Below are positions 34,988 to 44,182 of a stretch of 64,000 nt of DNA, one piece after another. Source of the DNA: Stygibacter sp964604155 (lineage in GTDB: Bacteria > Cloacimonadota > Cloacimonadia > Cloacimonadales > TCS61); the NCBI GenBank assembly GCA_964604155.1, contig CAZRXY010000014.1, positions 7,981 through 71,980 of the forward strand. The letters are read 5' to 3'. Below the pieces are notes generated by a model. The model had not been told where the DNA came from. It saw only the letters and a program-made list of their open reading frames with translations, and made no database searches. The number at the start of each line of letters is the position of its first letter. Position 1 is the stretch's first letter. The translations under genes and the position numbers were made by a program.

Positions 34988-36073
34988 ATGAAAAATAGTC
35001 TGATCGAAATAAAGGAGATCCTTATCTCCGATAATTCAGCCCACAATCTGATTGTGGGTTTTGATGGATTCATTGATGAGATCATTCACGTAGTGAATAC
35101 TCGCTTTGATGATAATAACTATACCCGTCTTGAGAATATTACCGATCTGGCACAAAAAATCTTGCTGGCTGCCGGACTGAGTACAAATATTGAACTTGTA
35201 ACCAAAATGACCAAAATCGGTGGAAATGGCGTTATCATGGCAAATGCTCTCGCTGCTGCTAACCAAAATGTCCATTATATCGGGGCAATTGGCTCCCCCG
35301 ATATTCATCCAGTTTTCTATGAATTCGCTCATAAATGCCAATCCATTACTTCTCTCTGCCAACCCGGACATACCGATGCCCTCGAATTTTTTGACGGTAA
35401 ACTTATGCTGGGAAAACTCGCCTCTCTCTCTGAAATTAACTGGCAAAATCTGGTTGATAAAATGGGAATAGATAACCTCGGAAACCTCGTTAACGACTGC
35501 CGACTGATTGCTCTCACAAATTGGACTATGCTTTCGGGTATGAATAGCCTTATCATTGGCTTTAGCGAACTGCTGGATAAATCCTCTGCCCATCCCTATA
35601 TCTACATCGATCTGGCTGATCCCGCTAAACGTGATCATGATGATATTATGGAAGTGCTTTCACTCATCTCGCAGCTTGCCCAAAACTCAAAAGTGATTTT
35701 GGGTATGAATGAAAAGGAATCTGCCCTGATTGCCAATTATCTTGCCATCTCAGAAAACGATATCGTTAAACGCGCTGAGGCTGTTAGAAGTCAACTTGAC
35801 CTCCATATCGCCGTCATTCATCCTGTGAAAGGTGCTGCCGCAGCAAGTGCCTCCCAAAAACTCTGGGTAGATGGCCCATATACCCTGTCTCCCCTTATCT
35901 CCACCGGCGCCGGTGATAATTTTAATGCCGGCTTCTGCCTGGGATTGCTCCTTGATATGTCTTTGCAAAACGCCCTCTATTGCGGAGTGTACACTTCAGG
36001 ATACTACGTGCGAAACGCCACCTCACCTACCCACACCCAATTAATTGACTGGTTCACAGAAATTACTTCCTGA
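34988..36073 (+). CDS. PfkB-family carbohydrate kinase
   Basis: A 361-residue ribokinase-like protein. It has the N-terminal sugar-binding GFDGFIDEIIHVV, the glycine-rich GGNGVIMANALAA and the C-terminal catalytic motif STGAGDNFNAGF with the base Asp. Substrate unknown (fructose, nucleoside or other sugar). GAGGTT precedes two in-frame ATGs; the second, at 34988, has the better spacing. It is divergent from malQ, with a TTGACT box at 34941, and stands alone. Confidence 0.85.
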   Translation: MKNSLIEIKEILISDNSAHNLIVGFDGFIDEIIHVVNTRFDDNNYTRLENITDLAQKILLAAGLSTNIELVTKMTKIGGNGVIMANALAAANQNVHYIGAIGSPDIHPVFYEFAHKCQSITSLCQPGHTDALEFFDGKLMLGKLASLSEINWQNLVDKMGIDNLGNLVNDCRLIALTNWTMLSGMNSLIIGFSELLDKSSAHPYIYIDLADPAKRDHDDIMEVLSLISQLAQNSKVILGMNEKESALIANYLAISENDIVKRAEAVRSQLDLHIAVIHPVKGAAAASASQKLWVDGPYTLSPLISTGAGDNFNAGFCLGLLLDMSLQNALYCGVYTSGYYVRNATSPTHTQLIDWFTEITS

Positions 36074-36240
36074 TTTTTTCGCACCACCACCACACACCTC
36101 TCTCCTAAAACAAATAATAGCTCCCTTTCACCGGATAATGGATATTTTGCAGGAAACCCGGGCTAATAGAATATGAGGGCAGATAATTAAATTTGTATAA
36201 TATTTATGAAATATGTTTGTGTTATGTGTAATATGCTGCG

Positions 36241-36295
36241 CCACGAGTTGTCAAATCGTGGTCACCCATCACCAATCACCAATCACCAATCACCA
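36241..36295. repeat. Hairpin plus heptamer tandem repeat
   Basis: CCACGA (36241-36246) and TCGTGG (36256-36261) form a REP-like hairpin. Directly after it the heptamer ATCACCA is repeated four times (36268-36295), preceded by one imperfect unit. The block ends five bases before the stop of the C10 peptidase gene on the minus strand. Confidence 0.7.
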
Positions 36296-36299
36296 ATAA

Positions 36300-38261
36300 T
36301 TACTTGAGCAAAACCATCTTGCCACTGGATGTTAGACGACCGGATTTCAGCATATAGTAATAAATTCCACTGCTCACAACCCGGTTTGCGGTATCGGTAC
36401 CATCCCAGAGAAATCTCTGCTCACCCGCTGAATAATTGCCCGCAGCCAGCTCTTTTATCATCTGTCCCTTAAGGTTATAAATCCCTAAAGATATTAACGC
36501 TGGTTTATTGAGTTCAAATACTATCTCCGTCTCCGGATTGAAAGGATTTGGATAATTCCCTATCACTCTGATATCACTTGCTGCTATTTCACCGTGGTCG
36601 TTATCCGTGAGAACTACTGTGATCACCACTTCATCCGGCTCCGAAAAGAATGTGCCATCTGATACTACCAGAGAGAAAATATACTCGGTCTCTTCTGTCA
36701 CCAGCGGAGCAATGAATTCCGGATTAGCAATATTTATATTTGATAGCTCAATACCGGCAGGTGCTGTCCAGATATAGCTCAGCAGATCACCATTGATATC
36801 GTATGATCCCGAACCATCTAGAACCACAGTAGCTCCACTCAGCACATCGAGATCATCTCCCGCATCCGCAACCGGTGGCGTGGGTACTGCAATATTTACC
36901 GTTATCATTTCACTCATCTCTGATTCGCCTGTCACAAATAGAGCTGTTATCCAGAATATATAAGTACCCAAATCTAAATTATTGATCATCAAACCCGTTT
37001 CATCAGGTCCGGTAGTAGCTTCCAGTAAACCGTTACTATAAACATTAAACCCCTGCAAACTGCGATTAAGGTCATCATGATCCCAGGAAAGCAGGACATC
37101 ATCCCCATTCATCACTACTGCCATAACGTCATAAGGAGCAGAGAGACTTTCATAAGGATAAAGGCTAAAAACTCCACCCTGATCATTATTGAAACTGGAA
37201 CCAGAGGGATTGATATTTGACAGGTAAAAATAGCCATTGCCCCAGCCTGACCAGCCAAAATTAAAATGAAAATAACTCTCTCCCTGGTAGCCATCAAGAT
37301 TGAAAGCATGACCATAGCTAGCGCCCACACCACTATAGATCAAGGGACGTCCTGCATCAAGGTCATCTCTGATATAGGTCTCATAAGCATTAATAGAATA
37401 ACTTGATTTTGCCCGGAAGGTCGCACTCGGATGATAATCAAAATTGGCGATCATAGCATTTCTGGCACTGTGATTTCCATATCCCACCTGAGCTCCTGAA
37501 CCACCTGAACCGTAATTCATCTCAACTGCCACTCCACATGCCCATTGCAGCTCCTTGGTCTCATAAGTGGCATAAGTGTTTTGCATATTGCTGTAATCAA
37601 ATTCTGTATTAGAAAAATCACAGGATATCGTGCCATATTGACTATGATTATATGTATGTGACCCCGTTCCTACTGCCGGGTGTCCCCAATAATACATCAC
37701 CTGAGCCATAGAAACCGCCACGCACCCCGAATACACAAAAGGATTGTTCTGCCCGGGACCATAGGGACAATGCTGATTCCAGGGCGAATCCTGATTCCAG
37801 TTGCAGCTCAATAATGGCGTTACATCTCGCAGCTCTCGCTCAGACCGAAATTCTTCCGCAGACTGCATCAACCTCCGCCAGTCTCGCTCTGCCCGCTCTC
37901 CTGCCGCCAGATCTCGCTCCCGGATTTCACGCATTTGCCATTGCCATTCATAAAACCAGTCATTCATCTGTACCGGAGCCATATCTGCGTCATAACATTT
38001 TTCAAAACTGTATGCCAAAACAGGTATTGCCCTGTCATCGGCAGAAACTATCACAAACCCGCCTTCACTAATATTAAAGATATAAAAATCTGCCTCGTCT
38101 TCCCCAATCTCATACATATCAGTCCACTCTACTCTATCTAAGCCAGACCGCTCATTGATAATATTCCCAGCCACTAATAACGCCTCTTCCAGCGCAACCT
38201 GTGCGGAAAATAAAAGCCCTGCCCAAATTGTCATCGCCAAAATTGCTACTAATTTCTTCAT
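36300..38261 (-). CDS. Secreted C10-family (streptopain-like) cysteine peptidase with PKD domain and sorting tail
   Basis: 653 residues. Signal peptide MKKLVAILAMTIWAGLLFSA, then a propeptide-like inhibitor region (GGFVIVSADDRAIPVLAYS, about 66-85). The C10 catalytic domain has Cys180 in YSGCVAVSMAQVMYYW and His318 in SYGHAFNLDGY, so both catalytic residues are present. A PKD domain (VADAGDDLDVLSGATVVLDG) follows near residue 475. The C-terminal 75 residues are an FNPFNP sorting domain ending KMVLLK. It is predicted to be a surface or secreted protease that feeds peptides to an amino-acid fermenter. It stands alone, divergent from the C25-like gene. Confidence 0.9.
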   Translation of the reverse strand: MKKLVAILAMTIWAGLLFSAQVALEEALLVAGNIINERSGLDRVEWTDMYEIGEDEADFYIFNISEGGFVIVSADDRAIPVLAYSFEKCYDADMAPVQMNDWFYEWQWQMREIRERDLAAGERAERDWRRLMQSAEEFRSERELRDVTPLLSCNWNQDSPWNQHCPYGPGQNNPFVYSGCVAVSMAQVMYYWGHPAVGTGSHTYNHSQYGTISCDFSNTEFDYSNMQNTYATYETKELQWACGVAVEMNYGSGGSGAQVGYGNHSARNAMIANFDYHPSATFRAKSSYSINAYETYIRDDLDAGRPLIYSGVGASYGHAFNLDGYQGESYFHFNFGWSGWGNGYFYLSNINPSGSSFNNDQGGVFSLYPYESLSAPYDVMAVVMNGDDVLLSWDHDDLNRSLQGFNVYSNGLLEATTGPDETGLMINNLDLGTYIFWITALFVTGESEMSEMITVNIAVPTPPVADAGDDLDVLSGATVVLDGSGSYDINGDLLSYIWTAPAGIELSNINIANPEFIAPLVTEETEYIFSLVVSDGTFFSEPDEVVITVVLTDNDHGEIAASDIRVIGNYPNPFNPETEIVFELNKPALISLGIYNLKGQMIKELAAGNYSAGEQRFLWDGTDTANRVVSSGIYYYMLKSGRLTSSGKMVLLK

Positions 38262-38543
38262 CTATTACTCCATTTACCTTTTGCAGGAAAACTTCTGAAC
38301 ACCCTGCCTGCTGTCAATCATAAAATTCCTCCGGCAAAATTACCTGAAGATAAAATGATGAAATTTATTATAAATAATGGCGTTAATTCTTTTGATTGGA
38401 ATAGATTTTGCATAGCCTATTTTTCGGACAGCCTGATTATCATCAAAGAGTAGCCGGATATATAGCATCAGAGAAAATAGAGGTGGATTAAAAGAATAGA
38501 TTTATAAAAAATATTGTTACCTAATCTAATATTGGAGGCATGG

Positions 38544-41500
38544 ATGAGAAAGTATGTATTTAGCATTTTGTTAATAATTTTGGTTTGGGGCTTGGATGGC
38601 TCCTGGCATTCTGTCAACCAGATTGGCAGTGTGCAATTTAATTGTAACCAAATGGAGCGGGGGGACACTGAAATAATATTCAGTCTTGATGGATTTGAAC
38701 TGGAATCTAAGCACTATAGCGGCAGGGAGTATCACAGAATAAGCCATCCTGAGGGCACTCATTTTCTGGAGGCGGGAATGCCTGATCTCCCCTATTTCAC
38801 TACAACCATTGCAATCCCTGTTGAGGGAGTAGTCTCTCTTGAATATGAAGTTTTGGCAAGTGAACTGTTATCCGATATTACAATATATCCGCTTGAAGAG
38901 TTGGCATTGGAGCATGAGGAAAGACAGGACAGATTTTTTATAAATAGCGAGTATTACGAATATGGCAATCGTTTTCCCGAAGATAGTGTGATATTAAAGG
39001 GTCCTGCCGTGATGCGTGATTTGAGGGTGGTAACCCTGAGTTTTTGCCCCTTTATTTATAACGCCGCAAGTGGTGAACTCGAGATTGCCGGCGAGATACG
39101 GGCAAGAGTGCAGGTAGAGGGAACTGGTGGTGAAAACACTACCCGGAATCGGGGTACAATTTCCCGTGCCTATGAGCCCATATACCGAAGTATGGTCATA
39201 AATTATGCTGATTTTATTGGTCGCCCGCAGTATCAGCAGCCCACTATTATTTTTGTGATCAAAGATATGGCAGATGCACTTGAGGCTCTGGAATATCTCA
39301 CAGACTGGAAGCGGTCTAAAGGTTTTAATGTGGTAGTGGCAACTACTGCCGAAACGGGCACTACTAATCAATCTATCAAAAACTATCTGCAAAATGCTTA
39401 TGATAACTGGGAAAACCCGCCGGATTATGTGTGCTTTTGCGGCGATGCCAATGGCTCATATTCCATACCAACCTGGGGATATGGAGATCATGCCTATGCT
39501 CAGCTCGATGGCAATGACCTTTTGGAAGATGTGATTATTGGAAGATTGTCTTTCCAAAGCGTAAATACATTTCAATTGCTCATCTCCAAGATACTTAATT
39601 ATGAAAAAGAACCCTTTATGGATGATACAAACTGGTATGAGCAGGCACTACTTGCAGGCGATACAAGTATTTCGGGTCCTTCAATGAGGTTCACCTGTCA
39701 ATCAATAAAAGACTTGATGATGGATTTCCCCGGCAGTTTTGCTAGTGATGATAATTTTACTGAGATATACTCAGGAAGTTTCCCTTCGCTGATAAATTCT
39801 GCCATAAATAGCGGGGTGAGCTATATGGTTTACCGTGGCTGGCTGGGAATGAGCGGCTGGAGCCCCGGTGGTCAAACCAATGGCTTTAAGCTGCCCTTTG
39901 CCACACTACTAACCTGCGGCACCGGCAGTTGGACCAGTGGTACATCAGATAGTGAACAATTTGTGCAGATGGGCACTATTTCAAATCCCACCGGAGCTAT
40001 CGGTTGCGTGGGAATGGCAACTGCCGGCACGCATTCCTGCTTTAATAACGCCCTCACAATGGGTATCTATGGTGGAATTTTTCTCGATAATCTTTATACT
40101 ATGGGAGCTGCTACCACTCGCGGTAAGTATTACCTCTATGAGACCTTTCCGCAAGACCCGGGAGGATATGTGGAATCTTATCATAGCTGGGCAAATCTGA
40201 TGGGCGACCCCAGTCTGGAATTATGGACGCGTACCCCTGAAGAGATAAACGTGATATCCACCAGCAATATCCCCACCGGCAGTGGCTTTCTGCCGGTAGC
40301 TGTGCGTAATTCCGCTAATGCACCCATAGAAGGAGCATGGGTTACTCTTTCTAACGATTCAGGAAGTTTCTTCTCTACGGATTTCACGCCGATACATGGA
40401 GAAGTATTGATAGACCTTTCCGGCAGCGACGCAGGCGAATATAATCTGGTGGTTACTTCACATGGCTTTATCCCATATCTGGGTAATCTTGTTATCGGAG
40501 ATTCCGATCAATATGTGGATATCCAAAGCGTGCTCTATGACGATTCGTCAAGCGGTAATGGCGATGGTATTTTAAATCCCGGCGAAACTGTAACAATAAT
40601 TCCGGCACTTACAAATTTCGGTTCGCAGCTGGTAACTGATATAAGCGTGATTCCCTCCCTCTCACACAGCTATATGAATTTCACGCCAACGGTTCTGCAA
40701 TTTGGCGATATCGCTGCAGGAGAAACTGCTGAACCTGCCGCAGGAATTGAGCTCACTATTTTACCTTCAGCCCTCGGGGGTATGCAGGGACTACTGCAAT
40801 TGCAGGTCAGCGATGGCGAGGGAAACACCTGGGAAAACTGGCATTATCTCAATATTGAGGGCGTAAATTTATATGCAGTCGATTATGAAGTAATTGGAAA
40901 TGAAATCCTGGAACCGGGAATTTCCTCTGAAATTTATATTACTTTAGAGAATATAGGGTCTTTAGCTGCCACAGATATCACGGCAGAACTGCATTGCCTT
41001 AATCCACGTCTTATAATTACTGACAGTCTGGGAACCTTTAGCACAATCCCTCCCGGAGGTAGTGCAAATAATAGCAGCAATACCTTTGAACTCACTCCTT
41101 CTGTTACAGTAATTCCAGGCTCACAATTGCAGGTTGAAGCTCATCTGAGCAATCCTTCCGGCTATTTTCAGATTGCTACTTTCACCATTTTGGTAGGTGT
41201 TGTAGAGGTTACAGACCCACTAGGTCCCGATGAATACGGCTACTGGTGCTATGATGACGGAGACCTGGGTTATGATAATTGCCCCACGTATGAATGGATA
41301 GAAATTGATCCCGCTCACGCTGGAAATGGCACTATCATACCGCTTAACGATGGGGGAGATACCGGAGATAGCGAAATTATCTCACTGCCCGATGAATTTA
41401 CTTTCACCTTTTATGGCACCCAGTACACCGAGATCACAGTCTGTTCAAATGGCTGGATTTCTCCCGGCGCCTATGAAGGAGCAAATTTTATGAATCATCC

Positions 41501-43304
41501 ACTGCCGGGACCTGAAGGTCCCAGCCCTATGATTGCTGTGTTCTGGGATGACCTTAATGTGAATTCCGGTAATGTCTGCTATTACTATAATGATATAGAT
41601 CACTTCTTTGTCGTCTCCTGGTCCGATTGCAATAACGGCGATACCGGCTCCAATGAAACCTTTCAGGTTATTCTCTATGACCCTAATTATCATACGACTA
41701 TGACTGAAGACTCGCTTATCAAAATGCAGTATAAAGATATAAATAATAATAATTCTGGCAATTATCCCTCTAATCACGGGCAGTTCTGCACTATCGGCTT
41801 GGAAAGCGAAGCAGCTCAATATGGGATAAATTATACCTTTAATAATACCTATCCTGCTTCCTGCAAAACACTTGAAAATGAAATGGCTCTTCTATTTTCA
41901 CCACCTCAGTATCCGGAATTTGGTCCCTACCTGGAAATGGTTTCATATGATTATCTTGCCGGCGATGACGAATTTATCGAAGCTGGAGAATCAGTTAGTC
42001 TCTCAATTCTAATTGGAAATCAGGGTGCCGAAGAGGCAACTGATATCGATATCGAAATATCGATCAATGACCCCTGGTTCACCGTTACTAACGGTGAAGC
42101 CTTTATAAATGAAATTGAGGCTCTGGGTACTTATGAGCTTATAAATGCCTTCAGCTTTGAAGTAAGCGAGGAAGTGCCGGATAATTATCCTTTTGTGGTA
42201 ATTATCCACATGACTGCTGAAGATGATTTCTGGTCTTCAAGTATCAGCCTCACCGCCCACTGGACTAATGCCTTCCTCGTCGATCAGGACAGCATAGCAG
42301 TAGTGCTGGGGATCAATCATGAAACTGAGCGTATTCTGCACCTCACAAACACCAGCGCCCAATCTGTTAATTACTATCTGCGATTGGATGATGGAGAGGA
42401 TAATAGCAGAGATATCAGCGGCTCATTCGTAAGCTGCAATACTGATATGTTTTACCCAGGTACAGAAATGACCTGGCAATTTACCGTTTTTAATAACTCG
42501 ATTGAAAATGAGTGGGTAAATAATGTCTGGCTCACCTTCCCTCCTGGAATTTCTGTCACTGGCGCTACCCATGCTACTGGTGGTTCTGGCGGGTTAATGT
42601 TCTGGGATGGCACTACAGGAGATAACGTTACGGTTAATTGGAATGGTGAAACTGCTAATGGCTGGGGAGTGCTGCATAATAGCGAATCTGCCATGTGGAA
42701 TGTGAATGTGTCTATTGGTGAGAATTTTGCCAGCGATATCCAGATAGACTGGGAAATCGGCGGCGATGGCTATGGCAACGAACCTCATAATGTCTCAGGT
42801 GAATTAGAATTTAGTTATCCTATTCAATGGATCAGCCTTAATACTTCCTTTGGCACCCTTGCCAGTGGCGATAGTGATGAGATCATCATTTACTACGATA
42901 CAAATGATCTGGAAATTGGTGATTATCACTGCACAATTAAAATCCTCTCAGATAGCTGGTTCGAAAAACTCGTGCAAACACACCTCACTGTAGTCACTGT
43001 GGAGCAGAATCCAGATGAAATATCCGGCGTCACTCAGCTTTTAGGAAATTTCCCCAACCCCTTTAATCCCAGTACCCGGATAAAATTTGTTCTGGCAGAA
43101 CAATCTCATACAAAGCTGATTATCTATAATATCAAAGGTCAAATAGTTAGAACTCTGCTAAATGATACATTATCCGCCGACGATTATTCCGTCACCTGGA
43201 ATGGCAGAAATGATAACGGTATTTCCGTGAGCAGTGGCATTTACTACCTGCAGCTAAATACCCCTTCGCAAAACATGACCCGAAAAATCCTGCTGCTTAA
43301 ATAA
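38544..43304 (+). CDS. Giant secreted C25 (gingipain)-family protein with sorting tail, catalytic His apparently missing
   Basis: 1586 residues. Signal peptide MRKYVFSILLIILVWGLDGS, a propeptide region to about residue 220, and a C25-like domain (about 230-560) with PTIIFVIKDMADALEALEYL and DYVCFCGDANG. The nucleophile cysteine is in LLTCGTGSW (Cys458). Where gingipains have the catalytic GHG motif, this reads YRGWLGMSGW (Trp433), so the dyad histidine seems to be lost. Long beta-sandwich modules follow, then a nidogen-like module (about 900-1120) and an FNPFNP sorting tail ending KILLLK. The ATG at 38544 follows GGAGGCATGG. It may be an inactive relative used for binding, or it may use another His. 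Confidence 0.85.
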   Translation: MRKYVFSILLIILVWGLDGSWHSVNQIGSVQFNCNQMERGDTEIIFSLDGFELESKHYSGREYHRISHPEGTHFLEAGMPDLPYFTTTIAIPVEGVVSLEYEVLASELLSDITIYPLEELALEHEERQDRFFINSEYYEYGNRFPEDSVILKGPAVMRDLRVVTLSFCPFIYNAASGELEIAGEIRARVQVEGTGGENTTRNRGTISRAYEPIYRSMVINYADFIGRPQYQQPTIIFVIKDMADALEALEYLTDWKRSKGFNVVVATTAETGTTNQSIKNYLQNAYDNWENPPDYVCFCGDANGSYSIPTWGYGDHAYAQLDGNDLLEDVIIGRLSFQSVNTFQLLISKILNYEKEPFMDDTNWYEQALLAGDTSISGPSMRFTCQSIKDLMMDFPGSFASDDNFTEIYSGSFPSLINSAINSGVSYMVYRGWLGMSGWSPGGQTNGFKLPFATLLTCGTGSWTSGTSDSEQFVQMGTISNPTGAIGCVGMATAGTHSCFNNALTMGIYGGIFLDNLYTMGAATTRGKYYLYETFPQDPGGYVESYHSWANLMGDPSLELWTRTPEEINVISTSNIPTGSGFLPVAVRNSANAPIEGAWVTLSNDSGSFFSTDFTPIHGEVLIDLSGSDAGEYNLVVTSHGFIPYLGNLVIGDSDQYVDIQSVLYDDSSSGNGDGILNPGETVTIIPALTNFGSQLVTDISVIPSLSHSYMNFTPTVLQFGDIAAGETAEPAAGIELTILPSALGGMQGLLQLQVSDGEGNTWENWHYLNIEGVNLYAVDYEVIGNEILEPGISSEIYITLENIGSLAATDITAELHCLNPRLIITDSLGTFSTIPPGGSANNSSNTFELTPSVTVIPGSQLQVEAHLSNPSGYFQIATFTILVGVVEVTDPLGPDEYGYWCYDDGDLGYDNCPTYEWIEIDPAHAGNGTIIPLNDGGDTGDSEIISLPDEFTFTFYGTQYTEITVCSNGWISPGAYEGANFMNHPLPGPEGPSPMIAVFWDDLNVNSGNVCYYYNDIDHFFVVSWSDCNNGDTGSNETFQVILYDPNYHTTMTEDSLIKMQYKDINNNNSGNYPSNHGQFCTIGLESEAAQYGINYTFNNTYPASCKTLENEMALLFSPPQYPEFGPYLEMVSYDYLAGDDEFIEAGESVSLSILIGNQGAEEATDIDIEISINDPWFTVTNGEAFINEIEALGTYELINAFSFEVSEEVPDNYPFVVIIHMTAEDDFWSSSISLTAHWTNAFLVDQDSIAVVLGINHETERILHLTNTSAQSVNYYLRLDDGEDNSRDISGSFVSCNTDMFYPGTEMTWQFTVFNNSIENEWVNNVWLTFPPGISVTGATHATGGSGGLMFWDGTTGDNVTVNWNGETANGWGVLHNSESAMWNVNVSIGENFASDIQIDWEIGGDGYGNEPHNVSGELEFSYPIQWISLNTSFGTLASGDSDEIIIYYDTNDLEIGDYHCTIKILSDSWFEKLVQTHLTVVTVEQNPDEISGVTQLLGNFPNPFNPSTRIKFVLAEQSHTKLIIYNIKGQIVRTLLNDTLSADDYSVTWNGRNDNGISVSSGIYYLQLNTPSQNMTRKILLLK

Positions 43305-43329
43305 TCTGCCTTTTTTCTATAATAATTCA

Positions 43330-43364
43330 GGAAAGGTTTCCCCAAAAAACCTTTCCTTTTTTTT
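43330..43364 (+). terminator. Rho-independent terminator
   Basis: Stem GGAAAGGTTT (43330-43339) with AAACCTTTCC (43347-43356) followed by eight T. It ends the C25-like gene. Confidence 0.92.
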
Positions 43365-43461
43365 ATGCTACACAGTATTCAGTGAAAAATACCTGCACCA
43401 AACTTAAAAAAAATCAACAATATCTAATAATTGTGATGATATTCTGGCATGATTTTTTTCA

Positions 43462-43725
43462 GGCATCCCCCTGTTTTCTAATTAACCGGACTAATAGATT
43501 ATTCGTAATAATAGATTTACACAGGCTACCCGGGAGGAATATTTAATAATCCCCTGAAAAATGTATCATCCCGCGAAAACTCCTTATTCGGCAGGCATTA
43601 GCCGGTAAGAAGCTCATATACCGGCTGACATCAAAAAGTCACCTATCTCTCTATTTATGAATGATCCCCAGAGCTAAAAGCCCCCGGGTTACTCATTTTC
43701 TTATCTGGCATCCCCCCTGTTTTTT
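43462..43725. repeat. Degenerate intergenic repeats
   Basis: Contains two copies of GGCATCCCCCCTGTTTT-like sequence (near 43462 and 43707), a TTTACACAGGCTACCC segment that also occurs near 16515 and in part near 34890, and a small hairpin CCCCAGAGCTAAAAGCCCCCGGGTTACTCATT (in pieces) that recurs near 46427. No gene is visible. These look like decayed members of the intergenic repeat families of this genome. Confidence 0.45.
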
Positions 43726-43749
43726 GAATTTATCGTTGTTCTAATTAAC

Positions 43750-43948
43750 TGGGAAAAAATGAATTACGTTGTATTATCCTTGGTCGACCATCCCGGAGAG
43801 CTAACGCACATCCGAGAGGTCTCAATTGGGAAGTATTCAACCATCTAAGTTACCTCGCGGATGTGCGTTAGCTCTCCGCGATGGTGACGACTAATTGTTT
43901 ACTTGATCATTACTTCCACTTTTCAAACTAATTTCGGGGGTATGCCAG
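43750..43948. repeat. Long-hairpin intergenic repeat, copy A
   Basis: The plus strand ends in TTTCGGGGGTATGCC (43932-43946). The centre is a long imperfect hairpin: GACCATCCCGGAGAGC/TAACGCACATCCGAGAGG pairs with CCTCGCGGATGTGCGTTA/GCTCTCCGCGATGG, about 35 bp, around a loop of about 30 bp. An inverted copy with the same ends but a diverged centre is at 45645-45845. Confidence 0.75.
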
Positions 43949-43960
43949 CATTTTATTATC

Positions 43961-44040
43961 ACTTCTCCCTTCTCACTTCTCACTTCTCACTTCTCACTTC
44001 TCCCTTCTCACTTCTCACTTCTCACTTCTCACTTCTCACT
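43961..44040. repeat. Heptanucleotide tandem repeat (11 units)
   Basis: Eleven copies of ACTTCTC or CCTTCTC fill 43961-44037, followed by a partial unit. It lies about 85 bp upstream of the promoter of the outer-membrane protein gene at 44183. A 7-bp unit is not a multiple of three, so copy number could change the spacing or frame of anything spanning it. Confidence 0.9.
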
Positions 44041-44090
44041 GAGATAGACCTCATCCCCTACTGGATGATTTATGAGCCATCCACCACAAA

Positions 44091-44130
44091 TTTCAAAGGA
44101 TATGCCAGTGATTTTTTTTTAATATTGACA
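44091..44130 (+). promoter_or_regulatory. Promoter with GGATATGCC element before the outer-membrane protein gene
   Basis: TTTCAAAGGATATGCC (44091-44106), a variant of the GGGGGTATGCC element, then 18 bp, then TTGACA (44125-44130). The gene starts 52 bp further on. Confidence 0.5.
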
Positions 44131-44182
44131 ATTTTTTACCTTAGCCCAGCATTGAACGCATAAAAAGTTAGGAGGAATTGGA

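Noticed and set aside
43961..44040. CRISPR array
   Set aside because: Units are 7 bp without spacers, so this is a simple tandem repeat.
43903..44163. 86-codon frame with FSLLTSH repeats
   Set aside because: It is the translation of the heptamer tandem repeat and has no ribosome site; 7-bp units give an apparent protein repeat.
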